From Clostridiales bacterium (GTDB taxonomy: Bacteria; Bacillota; Clostridia; Christensenellales; UBA1242), in NCBI GenBank assembly GCA_918292005.1, contig CAKJZJ010000017.1:69051-107497 (forward strand): a stretch of DNA of 38,447 nucleotides, written 5' to 3'. A model generated the notes under the pieces. It ran no database searches, had not been told where the DNA came from, and was given only the letters and a program-made list of their open reading frames with translations. Shown here in pieces: positions 27,816 to 36,257 of this stretch. The position numbers and the translations under genes are program-made. Positions within the stretch are counted from its first letter, which is position 1; each line of letters starts with the position of its first letter.

Positions 27816-28408
27816 CGAAATTGGAAGTACAGAAGAATAATAAAGAACGTGCAAATCTCTACATTGATGAAAAGTTTTATGCAGGTGTGTCTGTAGAATT
27901 GTGTATTAAACACCATCTAAAAAAGGGTATTGAAATTGATGTTGATGAATTGGATAAATTGATACTAGAAGATGAAAAAGAGTCTGCCTTTACAAAAGCA
28001 ATAAAATATATAAGTTCAAATCTAAAGACCACTAGTCAAATAAAGGACTATTTGCACAAAAAAGGATATTGTGACAACACAATATCGTATGTAATTGACA
28101 AAATGACCGACTACAAGTATCTAGATGATGCTGCATATGCTAGAGCTTTCATTCATACATTTTCTAGCAAGTATGGTAAAACCAAATTGATAAGTGCACT
28201 TAAATCTAAAGGTATTACTGACTATGTGATAGAAGATGTTTTTGCAGAAGGTGTGCAGATGCAAGATAGTATCGAGAGTGTTGCTAATAAGTATATGAAA
28301 AATAAAGACGTTACTCTACAGGCTTTAAATAAATTGTCTAGGTTTCTCTATTCTCGTGGATATGAATTCGATGAAATAAATAAAATTGTAGATGGATATA
28401 GGAGATAA
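27803..28408 (+). CDS. recX: Regulatory protein RecX
   Basis: A 201-residue RecX, which binds RecA filaments and modulates recombination. The three-helix repeats are visible: AIKYISSNLKTTSQIKDYLHKKGY with the KYLDDAAYARAF motif, and YGKTKLISALKSKGI in the second repeat. A basic N-terminal extension of about 65 residues is common in Bacillota. GGGGAG lies upstream inside yigZ, which it overlaps by 13 bases, so translation is probably coupled. acpS follows after 5 bp. Confidence 0.92.
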   Translation: MPEITKLEVQKNNKERANLYIDEKFYAGVSVELCIKHHLKKGIEIDVDELDKLILEDEKESAFTKAIKYISSNLKTTSQIKDYLHKKGYCDNTISYVIDKMTDYKYLDDAAYARAFIHTFSSKYGKTKLISALKSKGITDYVIEDVFAEGVQMQDSIESVANKYMKNKDVTLQALNKLSRFLYSRGYEFDEINKIVDGYRR

Positions 28409-28413
28409 AAAAT

Positions 28414-28782
28414 ATGTTGGTAGGTATAGATGTATTAGATGTTGAGCGTGCAAAAAAATTGGTGGGAAGTGAAAAATTTTTAAATAAATATTTTACCGAA
28501 AAAGAAATAGAATATATTAGGACTACTGGTCATTCCGAACAGACATTGGCCGGTATCTATTCTGCTAAAGAAGCTGTATTAAAAGCACTGGGTATTGGTA
28601 TAGGTAGGGGAATAGATCTACATGATATAGAGATAGATCATGATGTGCTAGGCAAACCATTTCTTAATATGATATCTGAGTATGGCAAAAAAATGTTTGA
28701 AGATATAGGTGCTACAGGAGTAGACATTAGTATATCTCACACCAAAGATGTTAGTACAGCTATCTGTGTTATTAAAAATTAA
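28414..28782 (+). CDS. acpS: Holo-[acyl-carrier-protein] synthase
   Basis: A 122-residue AcpS of usual length. It attaches 4'-phosphopantetheine from CoA to the serine of acyl carrier protein. Magnesium-binding D6 (VGIDVLDVER) and E53 in YSAKEAVLKALG are present, as is the C-terminal ISISHTKDVSTAICV. AGGAG (28400-28404) lies at the recX stop. Last gene of the yigZ-recX-acpS operon. Confidence 0.96.
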   Translation: MLVGIDVLDVERAKKLVGSEKFLNKYFTEKEIEYIRTTGHSEQTLAGIYSAKEAVLKALGIGIGRGIDLHDIEIDHDVLGKPFLNMISEYGKKMFEDIGATGVDISISHTKDVSTAICVIKN

Positions 28783-28798
28783 AATGATTGTTCAAAAC

Positions 28799-28833
28799 AA
28801 AAAGCGAGAATTGTGGTTCTCGCTTTTTATTTT
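28799..28833 (+). terminator. Intrinsic terminator after acpS
   Basis: AAAAAGCGAGAA and TTCTCGCTTTTT form a perfect 12-bp stem with a TTGTGG loop. It may also serve the converging minus-strand gene. Confidence 0.92.
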
Positions 28834-28853
28834 TATATACTCCATTGTTATGC

Positions 28854-29411
28854 TTAATTGAGACTGATGGTCGTAGTATTGTCGTCCACATTCTCTAGAG
28901 AATTAATGGTAGGTTTACATTTTAATTCAAAATAATTGTATGCAGCATTAGCTCTTTTGCTATTGAATGGTTGTGGTTCTTTATTGCCTATGTAATATAT
29001 AATTCCTGATTTCTTGGAATATTTTTCTTGATGTTTCCAACTTCTCCTATATACTAGGGTATTATTTATTTTTCTTGAACCAGTGCTGTCAATATAAAAG
29101 TCAGATGTTAATTCTGCATAACGCTGTACAACTTTGTTTGATGCTATTGGATAGTCCCATAGTCCTTCGTAAGTTGTGATAGTATGTCCTGCTTTGCTTT
29201 TGTCTATAGTGCATATTACTAGACCATTTTTTGTATTGATTGTATACTGGTGTACATCTGCACTGATAGGCATTAGACTATCACGACTTCCGTTACGTTT
29301 AAATAGAACACTTGCCCTTTTGTATGCCTTTTCTTTTTCTGTGTATTCTGCTTCAATGTCTTTTTGTCTACTGCGTGTGTATGCTAGCAGTTCTTTAAAA
29401 TTATTTCCCAT
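28854..29411 (-). CDS. 185-aa protein of unknown function
   Basis: The ATG at 29411 has a run of six G six bases upstream, a strong ribosome site. The protein is polar with no signal peptide or membrane helix: a basic helical start (about 1-40), then a mixed beta-rich region (TKNGLVICTIDKSKAGHTI, SGIIYYIGNKEPQPF), ending in a Thr/Asn-rich tail. No family or catalytic motif was recognised. It converges on the acpS operon and diverges from the toxin gene pair. Confidence 0.7.
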   Translation of the reverse strand: MGNNFKELLAYTRSRQKDIEAEYTEKEKAYKRASVLFKRNGSRDSLMPISADVHQYTINTKNGLVICTIDKSKAGHTITTYEGLWDYPIASNKVVQRYAELTSDFYIDSTGSRKINNTLVYRRSWKHQEKYSKKSGIIYYIGNKEPQPFNSKRANAAYNYFELKCKPTINSLENVDDNTTTISLN

Positions 29412-29446
29412 AATTTCCCCCCATATTTATCGATTATAGTACATAT

Positions 29447-29474
29447 ATTTTAGCACATTTTGTCAAAAAGTCAA
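29447..29474 (-). promoter_or_regulatory. Promoter of the 185-aa gene (minus strand)
   Basis: Read on the minus strand: TTGACT (29474-29469), a 16-bp spacer and TAAAAT (29452-29447). Two further TTGACA sites lie at 29466-29461 and 29488-29483, and a TATAAT lies nearer the gene, so alternative or repeated polymerase contacts are possible. Confidence 0.5.
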
Positions 29475-29606
29475 TATGTTTATGTCAAATTATAACATCT
29501 TGTCCACATTTGGCAGTATTAAGACAAATATGAAATGTTTTGTAGCGGCATAATATTGGTGGGTTTTATGCATAAGTTATAAGTAGTATTTTAGGGAGAA
29601 AGATGG

Positions 29607-29825
29607 TTGAAAAAAATAATTAAAAATAAGAATATCTATCACAAATGTGTGCATAATTTAAAATCAAAAATCTTGCACGTTAATGGCTATAAAAATCATA
29701 TATTGAGTAGGGACTGGGCACGAGTTTTCGACGACCTTAGTCCTATCTATGCTGAATTGGATATAGACTATTCTCGTGTAGATCTGATAGACTTTTTAAA
29801 TTATGAGAGATGGCTGAATGGATGA
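29607..29825 (+). CDS. Small protein upstream of MazF, candidate non-canonical antitoxin
   Basis: A 72-residue protein. TTG 29607 is the start because AGGGAG (29593-29598) lies eight bases before it and the nearby ATG at 29603 hits a stop at once. The N-terminus is strongly basic ([12 protein letters not shown]), and the C-terminal half is acidic and aromatic ([19 protein letters not shown], then NYERWLNG). It overlaps mazF by 8 bases, the usual antitoxin-toxin arrangement. It does not look like the ribbon-helix-helix antitoxin found before Bacillus NdoA, nor like an AbrB-fold MazE. A basic DNA-binding half plus an acidic toxin-binding tail would fit an antitoxin, but that is inference. Confidence 0.6.
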   Translation: MKKIIKNKNIYHKCVHNLKSKILHVNGYKNHILSRDWARVFDDLSPIYAELDIDYSRVDLIDFLNYERWLNG

Positions 29826-30159
29826 CATAAAAAGAGGCGAATTATATTATGCCGACTTGAGCCCTGTGATAGGTAGTGAACAGGGTGGTGTGAGACCTGT
29901 ATTGATAGTTCAGAATGACATTGGGAATAAATATAGTCCTACTGTCATTGTTGCTGCTATTACCAGTCAGATAAACAAGGCAAAAATACCCACACACATC
30001 GAATTGAGTACAGATTATGGTCTAGCAAAAGATAGCGTGTTACTGCTAGAGCAGATTAGAACTCTAGACAAACGCCGTCTAAAAGACCGTATCGGTGCTT
30101 TAGATTCCAAATGTATGAAAAATGTAAATAATGCATTGCTAATATCACTAGGATTTTAA
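29818..30159 (+). CDS. mazF: MazF/NdoA-type endoribonuclease toxin
   Basis: A 113-residue toxin, close in length and sequence pattern to Bacillus NdoA. MazF toxins cut single-stranded RNA at short sequences and halt growth. Characteristic are [20 protein letters not shown] (5-24), RPVLIVQND (26-34) with catalytic R26, AAITSQ with T49, and [15 protein letters not shown]. Catalytic residues are intact, so it is probably active. It is translationally coupled to the upstream small gene by an 8-base overlap; a strong terminator follows. Confidence 0.95.
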   Translation: MDDIKRGELYYADLSPVIGSEQGGVRPVLIVQNDIGNKYSPTVIVAAITSQINKAKIPTHIELSTDYGLAKDSVLLLEQIRTLDKRRLKDRIGALDSKCMKNVNNALLISLGF

Positions 30160-30161
30160 AT

Positions 30162-30196
30162 ACTCTCCATTGTTTCTAGACGATGGAGAGTTTTTG
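30162..30196 (+). terminator. Intrinsic terminator after mazF
   Basis: ACTCTCCATTGT and ACGATGGAGAGT form a 12-bp stem (one T-G pair) with a TTCTAG loop, followed by a T run. Confidence 0.92.
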
Positions 30197-30310
30197 TTTG
30201 TTGTGGCAAAAAAATCGCTTTTTGAGATGTTGTTTCGGGAAATATTAATAATATATATATTATCTAATAATTTTTTTTACAAATATTCGGAAAAATTTTT
30301 CGGATACATA

Positions 30311-30338
30311 TTGACTTTTGTCTGGATTTCGCTATAAT
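30311..30338 (+). promoter_or_regulatory. Promoter of the 528-aa/1035-aa operon
   Basis: TTGACT (30311-30316), a 16-bp spacer and TATAAT (30333-30338). The predicted start, near 30345, rules out translation from earlier in-frame codons. Confidence 0.75.
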
Positions 30339-30380
30339 ATTATTAAACACAAGATTAACTATTCTTGTTGTGGAGGAGAA

Positions 30381-31967
30381 ATGGAAAGAAAAATTGAATT
30401 GCACTTGTGTGCACGCTATCAAGAAGAAGATGTAAAATCATCTATAGTTAATGCGCTGATTTGCGAGTATCTCATAGCCGAATTGACTGAAGCAGTGAAG
30501 AAGTATCACAAAGAATTGGACTTGGCTGAGGTTAGAGACGAATTCAAGGTTGCGATTGATCGCAGTCGTGATACGGGTTTTGCAGATATTTACGAATGGG
30601 CTGGCAACAAACTCAAAGTTTATAGTGACCTACTAGGAATAGTTATGGATCTAGATGCTGAGGTTGCGAAGGCTGGTATTTGTAAAGTAGGCGAATTGGT
30701 TGCTGAATTTCAAGAGAAGACTACAAAATTTATTCTGTCGCTAGTAGATGTAAAAATCTCTCTAGATGCCATAGAATATGATGAGCTCATGAAATTGGAT
30801 AACCTAGTGAAACCTATTGTAGCAGAACTAAAGGTTGTAGATGAGACGCAATTATTGATAGAAATCAGTCAGACTAAATTTACCGAGACACCACTAGAGA
30901 TAGAAGCATACAGGAATAAATTCATTGAAGAAAAATTGAATAAGAGCAATAAAGTCCTAGATAGTGTGGTTGCTTCATTCGACGCAGACGATGAGAAATT
31001 GCACAATGAGATTATCCGCAGCTATTCCGAATTTGCCAAAATTGCCAATGCATCACTAACAGATGGTGAAAAAGTGGACAAGGCTAGACAGTTTATGAAA
31101 TTTGTTCATGCACATAGACAGTTGCTAGACAAATTAGAGAACAAGATGGCTGAAGTACATGAATTCAAAAGGCAATTGGAATTGCATCGTAGGAAATTGG
31201 CATCTGCTCAAGAAACTGAGATAGAGAAATTAACCAAGGAAGCCGAAGAGAATCCACATAGAAAAGAGATTATCGATAGGGAAATAGATAGTCTAAAGTA
31301 TGTGAATGGAGAATACTTCAAATCTATTCAGGCAACAACCAAGGCAATCAATGACATGTCTCAGAAGATAGCAGACAGATATCACACACTAGATAAAGTG
31401 GAAGATGCTCTGAAAGTGGCAATACCTAGTGAGAATGAGATGAAGAGATACACTCAGGTGATATTCAAATTCAACGACCTATCTACTAGATTGACTTTGG
31501 CTAGAGAGCAGATAGATAAAAAGGATAAAGATTTTATCACTATCATCAATACTGCTATCAAAGGTCTAGGAGTTCTCATGCAACAGGCTATAGAAGGCAA
31601 AGACCTATACATGAGAAATTCACTACTTACTGCTACATTCAATTCGGTCAATGCAATGTATGATCTGGTAGACAATGATAATAATGCTACCGAGATTACA
31701 CAAGTGTACTTCGTTACGAATAAACTTTCCGAATACACAACTGTGAATGGTATTTATACCAAAGAATTGATGGAATTCCGTAAAGCATGTAACAATACTA
31801 TCAGGGATATATCAATTACAATGGGTAAACCATTGACTGCTAGAGGGGTTGTGGAGCTGATAGGATATATTGATGTGGCTATACAGCAACTAGATATAGA
31901 ATTGAAAGTTCTAGATACCAATAATAGAAAACAGGTAGATCTACTAGGAGCGATACTACGAGTATAA
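30381..31967 (+). CDS. 528-aa helical protein of unknown function
   Basis: ATG 30381 follows GGAGGAG (30372-30378). The protein is almost wholly helical and highly charged, with long stretches of likely coiled coil (about 255-325, including HEFKRQLELHRRKLASAQE). It has no signal peptide, membrane helix or catalytic motif. The last 45 residues (GKPLTARGVVELIGYIDVAI then ELKVLD) resemble, weakly, the KPYN module of the 311- and 1074-aa proteins: a [KR]P pair, then an amphipathic helix, then a hydrophobic strand. Only about 60 bp separate it from the 1035-aa gene, with no terminator, so they form one operon. A structural or adaptor role is inference. Confidence 0.72.
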   Translation: MERKIELHLCARYQEEDVKSSIVNALICEYLIAELTEAVKKYHKELDLAEVRDEFKVAIDRSRDTGFADIYEWAGNKLKVYSDLLGIVMDLDAEVAKAGICKVGELVAEFQEKTTKFILSLVDVKISLDAIEYDELMKLDNLVKPIVAELKVVDETQLLIEISQTKFTETPLEIEAYRNKFIEEKLNKSNKVLDSVVASFDADDEKLHNEIIRSYSEFAKIANASLTDGEKVDKARQFMKFVHAHRQLLDKLENKMAEVHEFKRQLELHRRKLASAQETEIEKLTKEAEENPHRKEIIDREIDSLKYVNGEYFKSIQATTKAINDMSQKIADRYHTLDKVEDALKVAIPSENEMKRYTQVIFKFNDLSTRLTLAREQIDKKDKDFITIINTAIKGLGVLMQQAIEGKDLYMRNSLLTATFNSVNAMYDLVDNDNNATEITQVYFVTNKLSEYTTVNGIYTKELMEFRKACNNTIRDISITMGKPLTARGVVELIGYIDVAIQQLDIELKVLDTNNRKQVDLLGAILRV

Positions 31968-32027
31968 TGTTAAAAATTAGAATGAATGGTGGAATAAAAA
32001 AATTAAAGATAAAAGGGGTTAGGGGAA

Positions 32028-35000
32028 ATGGCTAAACCAAGTGAAATTAAAGTGTTTTATATGATGGTGTCTGCAAATGGTGGCACTGAAGTTAGGAGGG
32101 GTTCATTAGAAGACATAATGAATATGCCTAATAAGACTGACATCAAGGCTATAGGATTTTTCGCATCCAATAAAGGAACTCTAAAAGAGTATGTAGAAGC
32201 AGGGTATCTAGATGGTCTCACAAATATTGATGAGATACTATTACCTTCTACCGTTAGTGGTCAGTCAGAAGATTTAAACAAAATTCGTGCTGGCGTAAAA
32301 GTAAGAGGCTTTTCCGGTGCAGGGATTAAATCTGAGAGTTTCGGTAAAGAGGCTGCCAATGGTGTTATAAGACTTACATCTACTGAGGGTCTAAGGGTAA
32401 CCATGGAAAATGGTAAGATGATAATAGACACTGCTACACCATCCAAAGATAGAAAACCTAAAGAGCAATCTCCAAAGGTAACAAGAGAAGTTATTGATAA
32501 ACGTGTAAAAGAAATCGCAGATTTGGTTGTGAATATCAATGTTCAGATAGGCAGGCTAGGTGGTGAAAAAATACAATTTAATGCAGACGACTTTGCAGCT
32601 GGTTTAATTAGAATTGTAGAGAAATCTGCTAACAAGATGACTGTAGAAGAGTTTGATCGTACTACTGCTGAATTGCTTAACTATCTGAAAAGCACATCTG
32701 ATAATATCAATAAAGATACTGTTGCAAATATTAGCAGCAATTTCACCATTATTATCAATAAATTCTATACAGAAGCTGAGATGACTAGTAAGGTAAAAAC
32801 CGATGAGTACTTCCGTACTGAAGGTGATGCTTATCGTGATGCTATGATGCAACAAGCAATCTCATATGTTAAAATGGGCGATGCTAAAAATGCAGAAGAA
32901 GTAATATATCATCTAGTATCGTTTGACCTTTTAAAAGGTAAAAAACTTGCAGATATACTTACCAAATTGCCTTACGAAATATTGACTGCTTGTGGCAAAG
33001 ACACACAGGCACTTCAGATACTTACAAGTATTACAACTAGACTACCTAAGTATGCAGAAGGATACAATCCATATAGAATGGTAGAAAAGGGTGCTAATGT
33101 AGATCCTAGAACTGCTGAATTACTTGTAGATAGATTTGGTTTCGCTAATATTACGCCAGGGGTAGTAAGTTCGCTTAATAATGCCATTACAATCAATGGT
33201 GTAGAGGGTGCTAAAGAGGCAACAATCTCTGTAGGATCTATGGTAAATCTAATAAATGCTCTTAGATCGGTAGGAGTAGGTGTTACACCTGCCAATGTTC
33301 CACAATTATTGCCAGTATTTATCAATGCAGGCTATACCAATAATGATGTAAATAGATTTGCATTTGATGTGAGAACTGGTGGCGTGAATATAGCAAATCT
33401 TACTGGTGGTATGCCAGGTTATGCCGGTGCTCCTATGTACTATGGTATTCCTTATCCAGTTATGCCAGTTATGCCTGGTTATGGCTATTCACCTGCATAT
33501 CCTACAGGTAATAATACTCCTGTAGACATTGATGTATTAACTAGAAATATAGCTACTATTATTCAAAATAATACTCAAACTCAACAAGTAACCATTCAAC
33601 AGGTACAGCAGATAGTTAATGACAGCAATAAGCAAGTATTACAAATAGTAGCAGAAGGCAACAAGGCTATACTAGATGCTCTGACCAAACTCACTGAAGT
33701 CATTGCTGGAATAAAAGGTCGTGACGGTAGAGATGGTCAGGATGGTAAAGACGGTAGAGATGGTAGAGACGGTCGTGATGGCCAAGATGGAAAAGACGGC
33801 AGAGATGGCCAAGATGGTCGTGACGGCGAGGATGGACAAAATGGTCAAAACGGTCAGAATGGACAAAATGGTCAAAACGGTCAAAATGGTCAGAATGGTC
33901 AAAACGGTCAGAATGGACAAAACGGAAAAGGCGATGATGAAGGCTCCAAAAAGAAACCTGAAGATCCTGAAAAGGCTAGAAAGGTTAGACTACTTGTCGA
34001 GGCTGAGAAGGCTACTGCAATGCTTGCAGAGCCAAGATTACCATGGCATACTAGAGCACGTAAATGGATAAAAGGTCATCCATGGGTACCTGCATTAGCA
34101 TTTGGTATCTTAGGTGGTGCTGCTGGTGGACTAGCTGGTGCTGCAATAGGACGTGCTGCTACAATCGCTGAGTATGGTATAATTTCTGGACTATTCAATA
34201 ATAGTATCAGAGCCGTAATCGGTGGTGTTGCTGTAGGTGGTATTGGTGGTGCTGTAGCTGGTGGTGTAGGTAGCATCATTGCTGGTGCAACCAAGGCTTC
34301 CAAGAAAGAACGTCTATATGCTAAATTCTTAAAAGAATACCATAGATGTCAGCAAATAGATATGCAATTAGCTGCTCATGAACAGGCAATTGATGCTAGT
34401 AGAGAACAGAGAAAAGAATTGAGACATACCAAGGTAAAGGGCTTAAAGAAAATTGCTCAGAATATCAAAAAGGCTCGTAATCGTAAACAATTAACCAAAC
34501 TTAAAAAGCAAAGACTAGGTTTAGTTAGAGAAAAAAGAAAGAAAGTTGATTCTGCTCTAGAACATAAAACTGAACTTAATGCACTAGAGAGAGAAACCAA
34601 TAAATCCCTAGCACTAGGCGGTTATTTAGAGAAAAAGAAGAAATTAAAAGAACAATTATATGCTGGCAAAATTGACGAAGAAGAGTACCAATTAGAGATA
34701 GAAGAAATTGATGATAAATTAGAAGATTTGTATGGCGAAGAACATCCATCAATCGGAGATGTTTCTGAAGAGTACATGACTGGTGATACCGAGACAAAAT
34801 CACTCATCGAAAGCGTTCAAAAGAAACATCGTAGTAATACAATGAATCAAATACTATCTGATATCGAGAGAAGGAATACCACGGTTGGAAAAGAAGTTGT
34901 CGAAGAAGACAGCAAGATTAAAGCTTACATTGATTATTTCATCAAGAAGGGTCCAGAAAATCTAGATGATAAAGAAAAAGCGGAATTAATGACTTATTTC

Positions 35001-35135
35001 AGACAAAGAGCTCATCAACAATGGTACAACAAAGTGAAGGCAGAGCATCCTGAATTAATAGAAAAACTAGAGCAAGAAGCTGGATTACCTCCAATTGGAC
35101 CAGATGATAATATACCAGAAGATCCACAACTATAA
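32028..35135 (+). CDS. 1035-aa protein with coiled coil, collagen-like tract and glycine-rich membrane segments
   Basis: ATG 32028 follows AGGGG (32014-32018) by nine bases. In order: an unrecognised N-terminal region (about 1-455); a Pro/Met/Tyr/Gly linker (about 465-500, PVMPVMPGYGYSPAYP); a Gln/Asn/Val helical stretch typical of a trimeric coiled coil (about 510-560); 24 uninterrupted Gly-x-y triplets (564-635), first GRD/GQD/GKD type, then ten GQN; a basic linker; two glycine-rich hydrophobic segments (about 687-712 and 730-765); and a Lys/Glu-rich coiled coil (about 770-930) with an acidic tail. There is no N-terminal signal peptide. Coiled coil plus collagen suggests a trimeric rod; the glycine-rich segments suggest membrane insertion. 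Second gene of the operon with the 528-aa protein. Confidence 0.78.
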   Translation: MAKPSEIKVFYMMVSANGGTEVRRGSLEDIMNMPNKTDIKAIGFFASNKGTLKEYVEAGYLDGLTNIDEILLPSTVSGQSEDLNKIRAGVKVRGFSGAGIKSESFGKEAANGVIRLTSTEGLRVTMENGKMIIDTATPSKDRKPKEQSPKVTREVIDKRVKEIADLVVNINVQIGRLGGEKIQFNADDFAAGLIRIVEKSANKMTVEEFDRTTAELLNYLKSTSDNINKDTVANISSNFTIIINKFYTEAEMTSKVKTDEYFRTEGDAYRDAMMQQAISYVKMGDAKNAEEVIYHLVSFDLLKGKKLADILTKLPYEILTACGKDTQALQILTSITTRLPKYAEGYNPYRMVEKGANVDPRTAELLVDRFGFANITPGVVSSLNNAITINGVEGAKEATISVGSMVNLINALRSVGVGVTPANVPQLLPVFINAGYTNNDVNRFAFDVRTGGVNIANLTGGMPGYAGAPMYYGIPYPVMPVMPGYGYSPAYPTGNNTPVDIDVLTRNIATIIQNNTQTQQVTIQQVQQIVNDSNKQVLQIVAEGNKAILDALTKLTEVIAGIKGRDGRDGQDGKDGRDGRDGRDGQDGKDGRDGQDGRDGEDGQNGQNGQNGQNGQNGQNGQNGQNGQNGQNGKGDDEGSKKKPEDPEKARKVRLLVEAEKATAMLAEPRLPWHTRARKWIKGHPWVPALAFGILGGAAGGLAGAAIGRAATIAEYGIISGLFNNSIRAVIGGVAVGGIGGAVAGGVGSIIAGATKASKKERLYAKFLKEYHRCQQIDMQLAAHEQAIDASREQRKELRHTKVKGLKKIAQNIKKARNRKQLTKLKKQRLGLVREKRKKVDSALEHKTELNALERETNKSLALGGYLEKKKKLKEQLYAGKIDEEEYQLEIEEIDDKLEDLYGEEHPSIGDVSEEYMTGDTETKSLIESVQKKHRSNTMNQILSDIERRNTTVGKEVVEEDSKIKAYIDYFIKKGPENLDDKEKAELMTYFRQRAHQQWYNKVKAEHPELIEKLEQEAGLPPIGPDDNIPEDPQL
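33717..33932 (+). repeat. Collagen-like 9-bp tandem repeat tract
   Basis: 72 codons form 24 Gly-x-y triplets. The last ten GQN triplets are near-identical 9-bp units (GGT/GGA CAA/CAG AAC/AAT), a tract prone to in-frame length change. Confidence 0.9.
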
Positions 35136-35141
35136 TAAAAT

Positions 35142-35175
35142 AAAGGCATATTGAGAGATCAATATGCTTTTTTAT
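35142..35175 (+). terminator. Intrinsic terminator after the 1035-aa gene
   Basis: GCATATTGA and TCAATATGC form a 9-bp stem with a GAGA loop, extended by G-T and A-T pairs and followed by a T run. Confidence 0.88.
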
Positions 35176-35199
35176 TTTACAAATTTAGACATGGTGTGC

Positions 35200-35229
35200 T
35201 TGACTCATAGTGATAAATAATTGTATTAT
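35200..35229 (+). promoter_or_regulatory. Promoter of the lgt-like operon
   Basis: TTGACT (35200-35205), an 18-bp spacer and TATTAT (35224-35229). It leaves a leader of about 85 nt. Confidence 0.5.
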
Positions 35230-35320
35230 ATATTTGTAATATATAGATTAATTGATGCGATAATTGTGTATTATATGCGGATCATTAATCGTGATTTTAG
35301 ACAAATCAAAGGACAATACT

Positions 35321-36220
35321 ATGGAAAAAAACAAGAAAAAATTGCCAGTAATAGATGATACTAAAAAGGTAAGATTTTTCGGATTTCAGTACGATTTGAA
35401 GCCATTTTGTATAATTATGGGTTGTGCACTGGCAGCACTTCTTTTGCTGGTTGCATTGACACTATTTGGAGTAGATATTAGTTGGTATGGTGTACTATTC
35501 GGCATGGGATTTTTGGTCGCCCTAGCACTATCTTCACAATTATGTAGAGAGCGTGGTATTGATAAAGAATTTCCTTTTTCACTAGTGTGGTGGGTATTCC
35601 CTTGCTCTATAATTGGTGCTAGAGTTTATTTCCTGATCTTTAATGGTGGTGCAGAGACATTTATGGATGTGATAGCCATATGGAAGGGGGGACTAGCTAT
35701 TTATGGTGGTATAATTGGTGGCTTGATTGGGCTGATTATTTGCTGTCTTATTCACAAAGTAAATATAATTAAAACTACAGATATCGTGGCACCATTGCTA
35801 GCCATTGGTCAAGGCTTTGGTCGAATTGGTTGTATATTCGGTCATTGTTGTTATGGTATAAAAGTTACTAGCAAATCTTTGCAGTGGTTTCCAATTTCTC
35901 TATTCGTAGATGGTGATTGGCATTTGGCTACCAATTTTTATGAATCTGTATTTGATTTTGCATTGTTTTTTGTACTTACTATTATTCTTAGAAAAACGAA
36001 AATTACTGGACTTCCTACATGTGCATATCTAGTAGGATATGGTCTAATTAGGTTTATTTTAGAGACATTCAGAGACCACGATCAGACACTATTTATAGGC
36101 TCATATCCAGTATCAAAATTGGTAAGTTTACTATGTGTTTTGACAGGTACTATAGGGATATGTGTGTTACTTTTGGTTCATAATAGAAAGACGAAATTAG
36201 AGAATGCTGATGTGCAGTAA
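35321..36220 (+). CDS. lgt: Prolipoprotein diacylglyceryl transferase family protein (Lgt-like)
   Basis: A 299-residue polytopic membrane protein with about seven helices. Lgt moves a diacylglyceryl group from phosphatidylglycerol to the lipobox cysteine of prolipoproteins. Matching features are IGARVYFLIF (98-107), WKGGLAIYGGIIGG (121-134), GQGFGRIG (163-170) and RFILETFRDHD near the C-terminus. The usual GRxGNFxNxE signature reads GRIGCIFGHCCYG here (167-179), a cysteine-rich variant, so it may be a diverged paralogue. ATG 35321 follows AAAGGA by about seven bases; the frame is open back to TTG 35264 without a ribosome site. A membrane-protein gene and a divIVA-like gene follow. Confidence 0.85.
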   Translation: MEKNKKKLPVIDDTKKVRFFGFQYDLKPFCIIMGCALAALLLLVALTLFGVDISWYGVLFGMGFLVALALSSQLCRERGIDKEFPFSLVWWVFPCSIIGARVYFLIFNGGAETFMDVIAIWKGGLAIYGGIIGGLIGLIICCLIHKVNIIKTTDIVAPLLAIGQGFGRIGCIFGHCCYGIKVTSKSLQWFPISLFVDGDWHLATNFYESVFDFALFFVLTIILRKTKITGLPTCAYLVGYGLIRFILETFRDHDQTLFIGSYPVSKLVSLLCVLTGTIGICVLLLVHNRKTKLENADVQ

Positions 36221-36257
36221 TTCTCCATATTTGTCAATTTATTTTCGGACTATGTGA

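Noticed and set aside
33721..34071. Shifted plus-strand frame (Met/Lys/Val repeats) over the collagen tract
   Set aside because: It is the out-of-frame reading of the 9-bp repeats; there is no ribosome site and it ends inside the real gene.
32028..35135. Collagen-like protein as a phage tail fibre
   Set aside because: No phage structural, packaging, lysis or integration genes are present. The protein has membrane-like segments and sits in an operon with a helical cytoplasmic protein.
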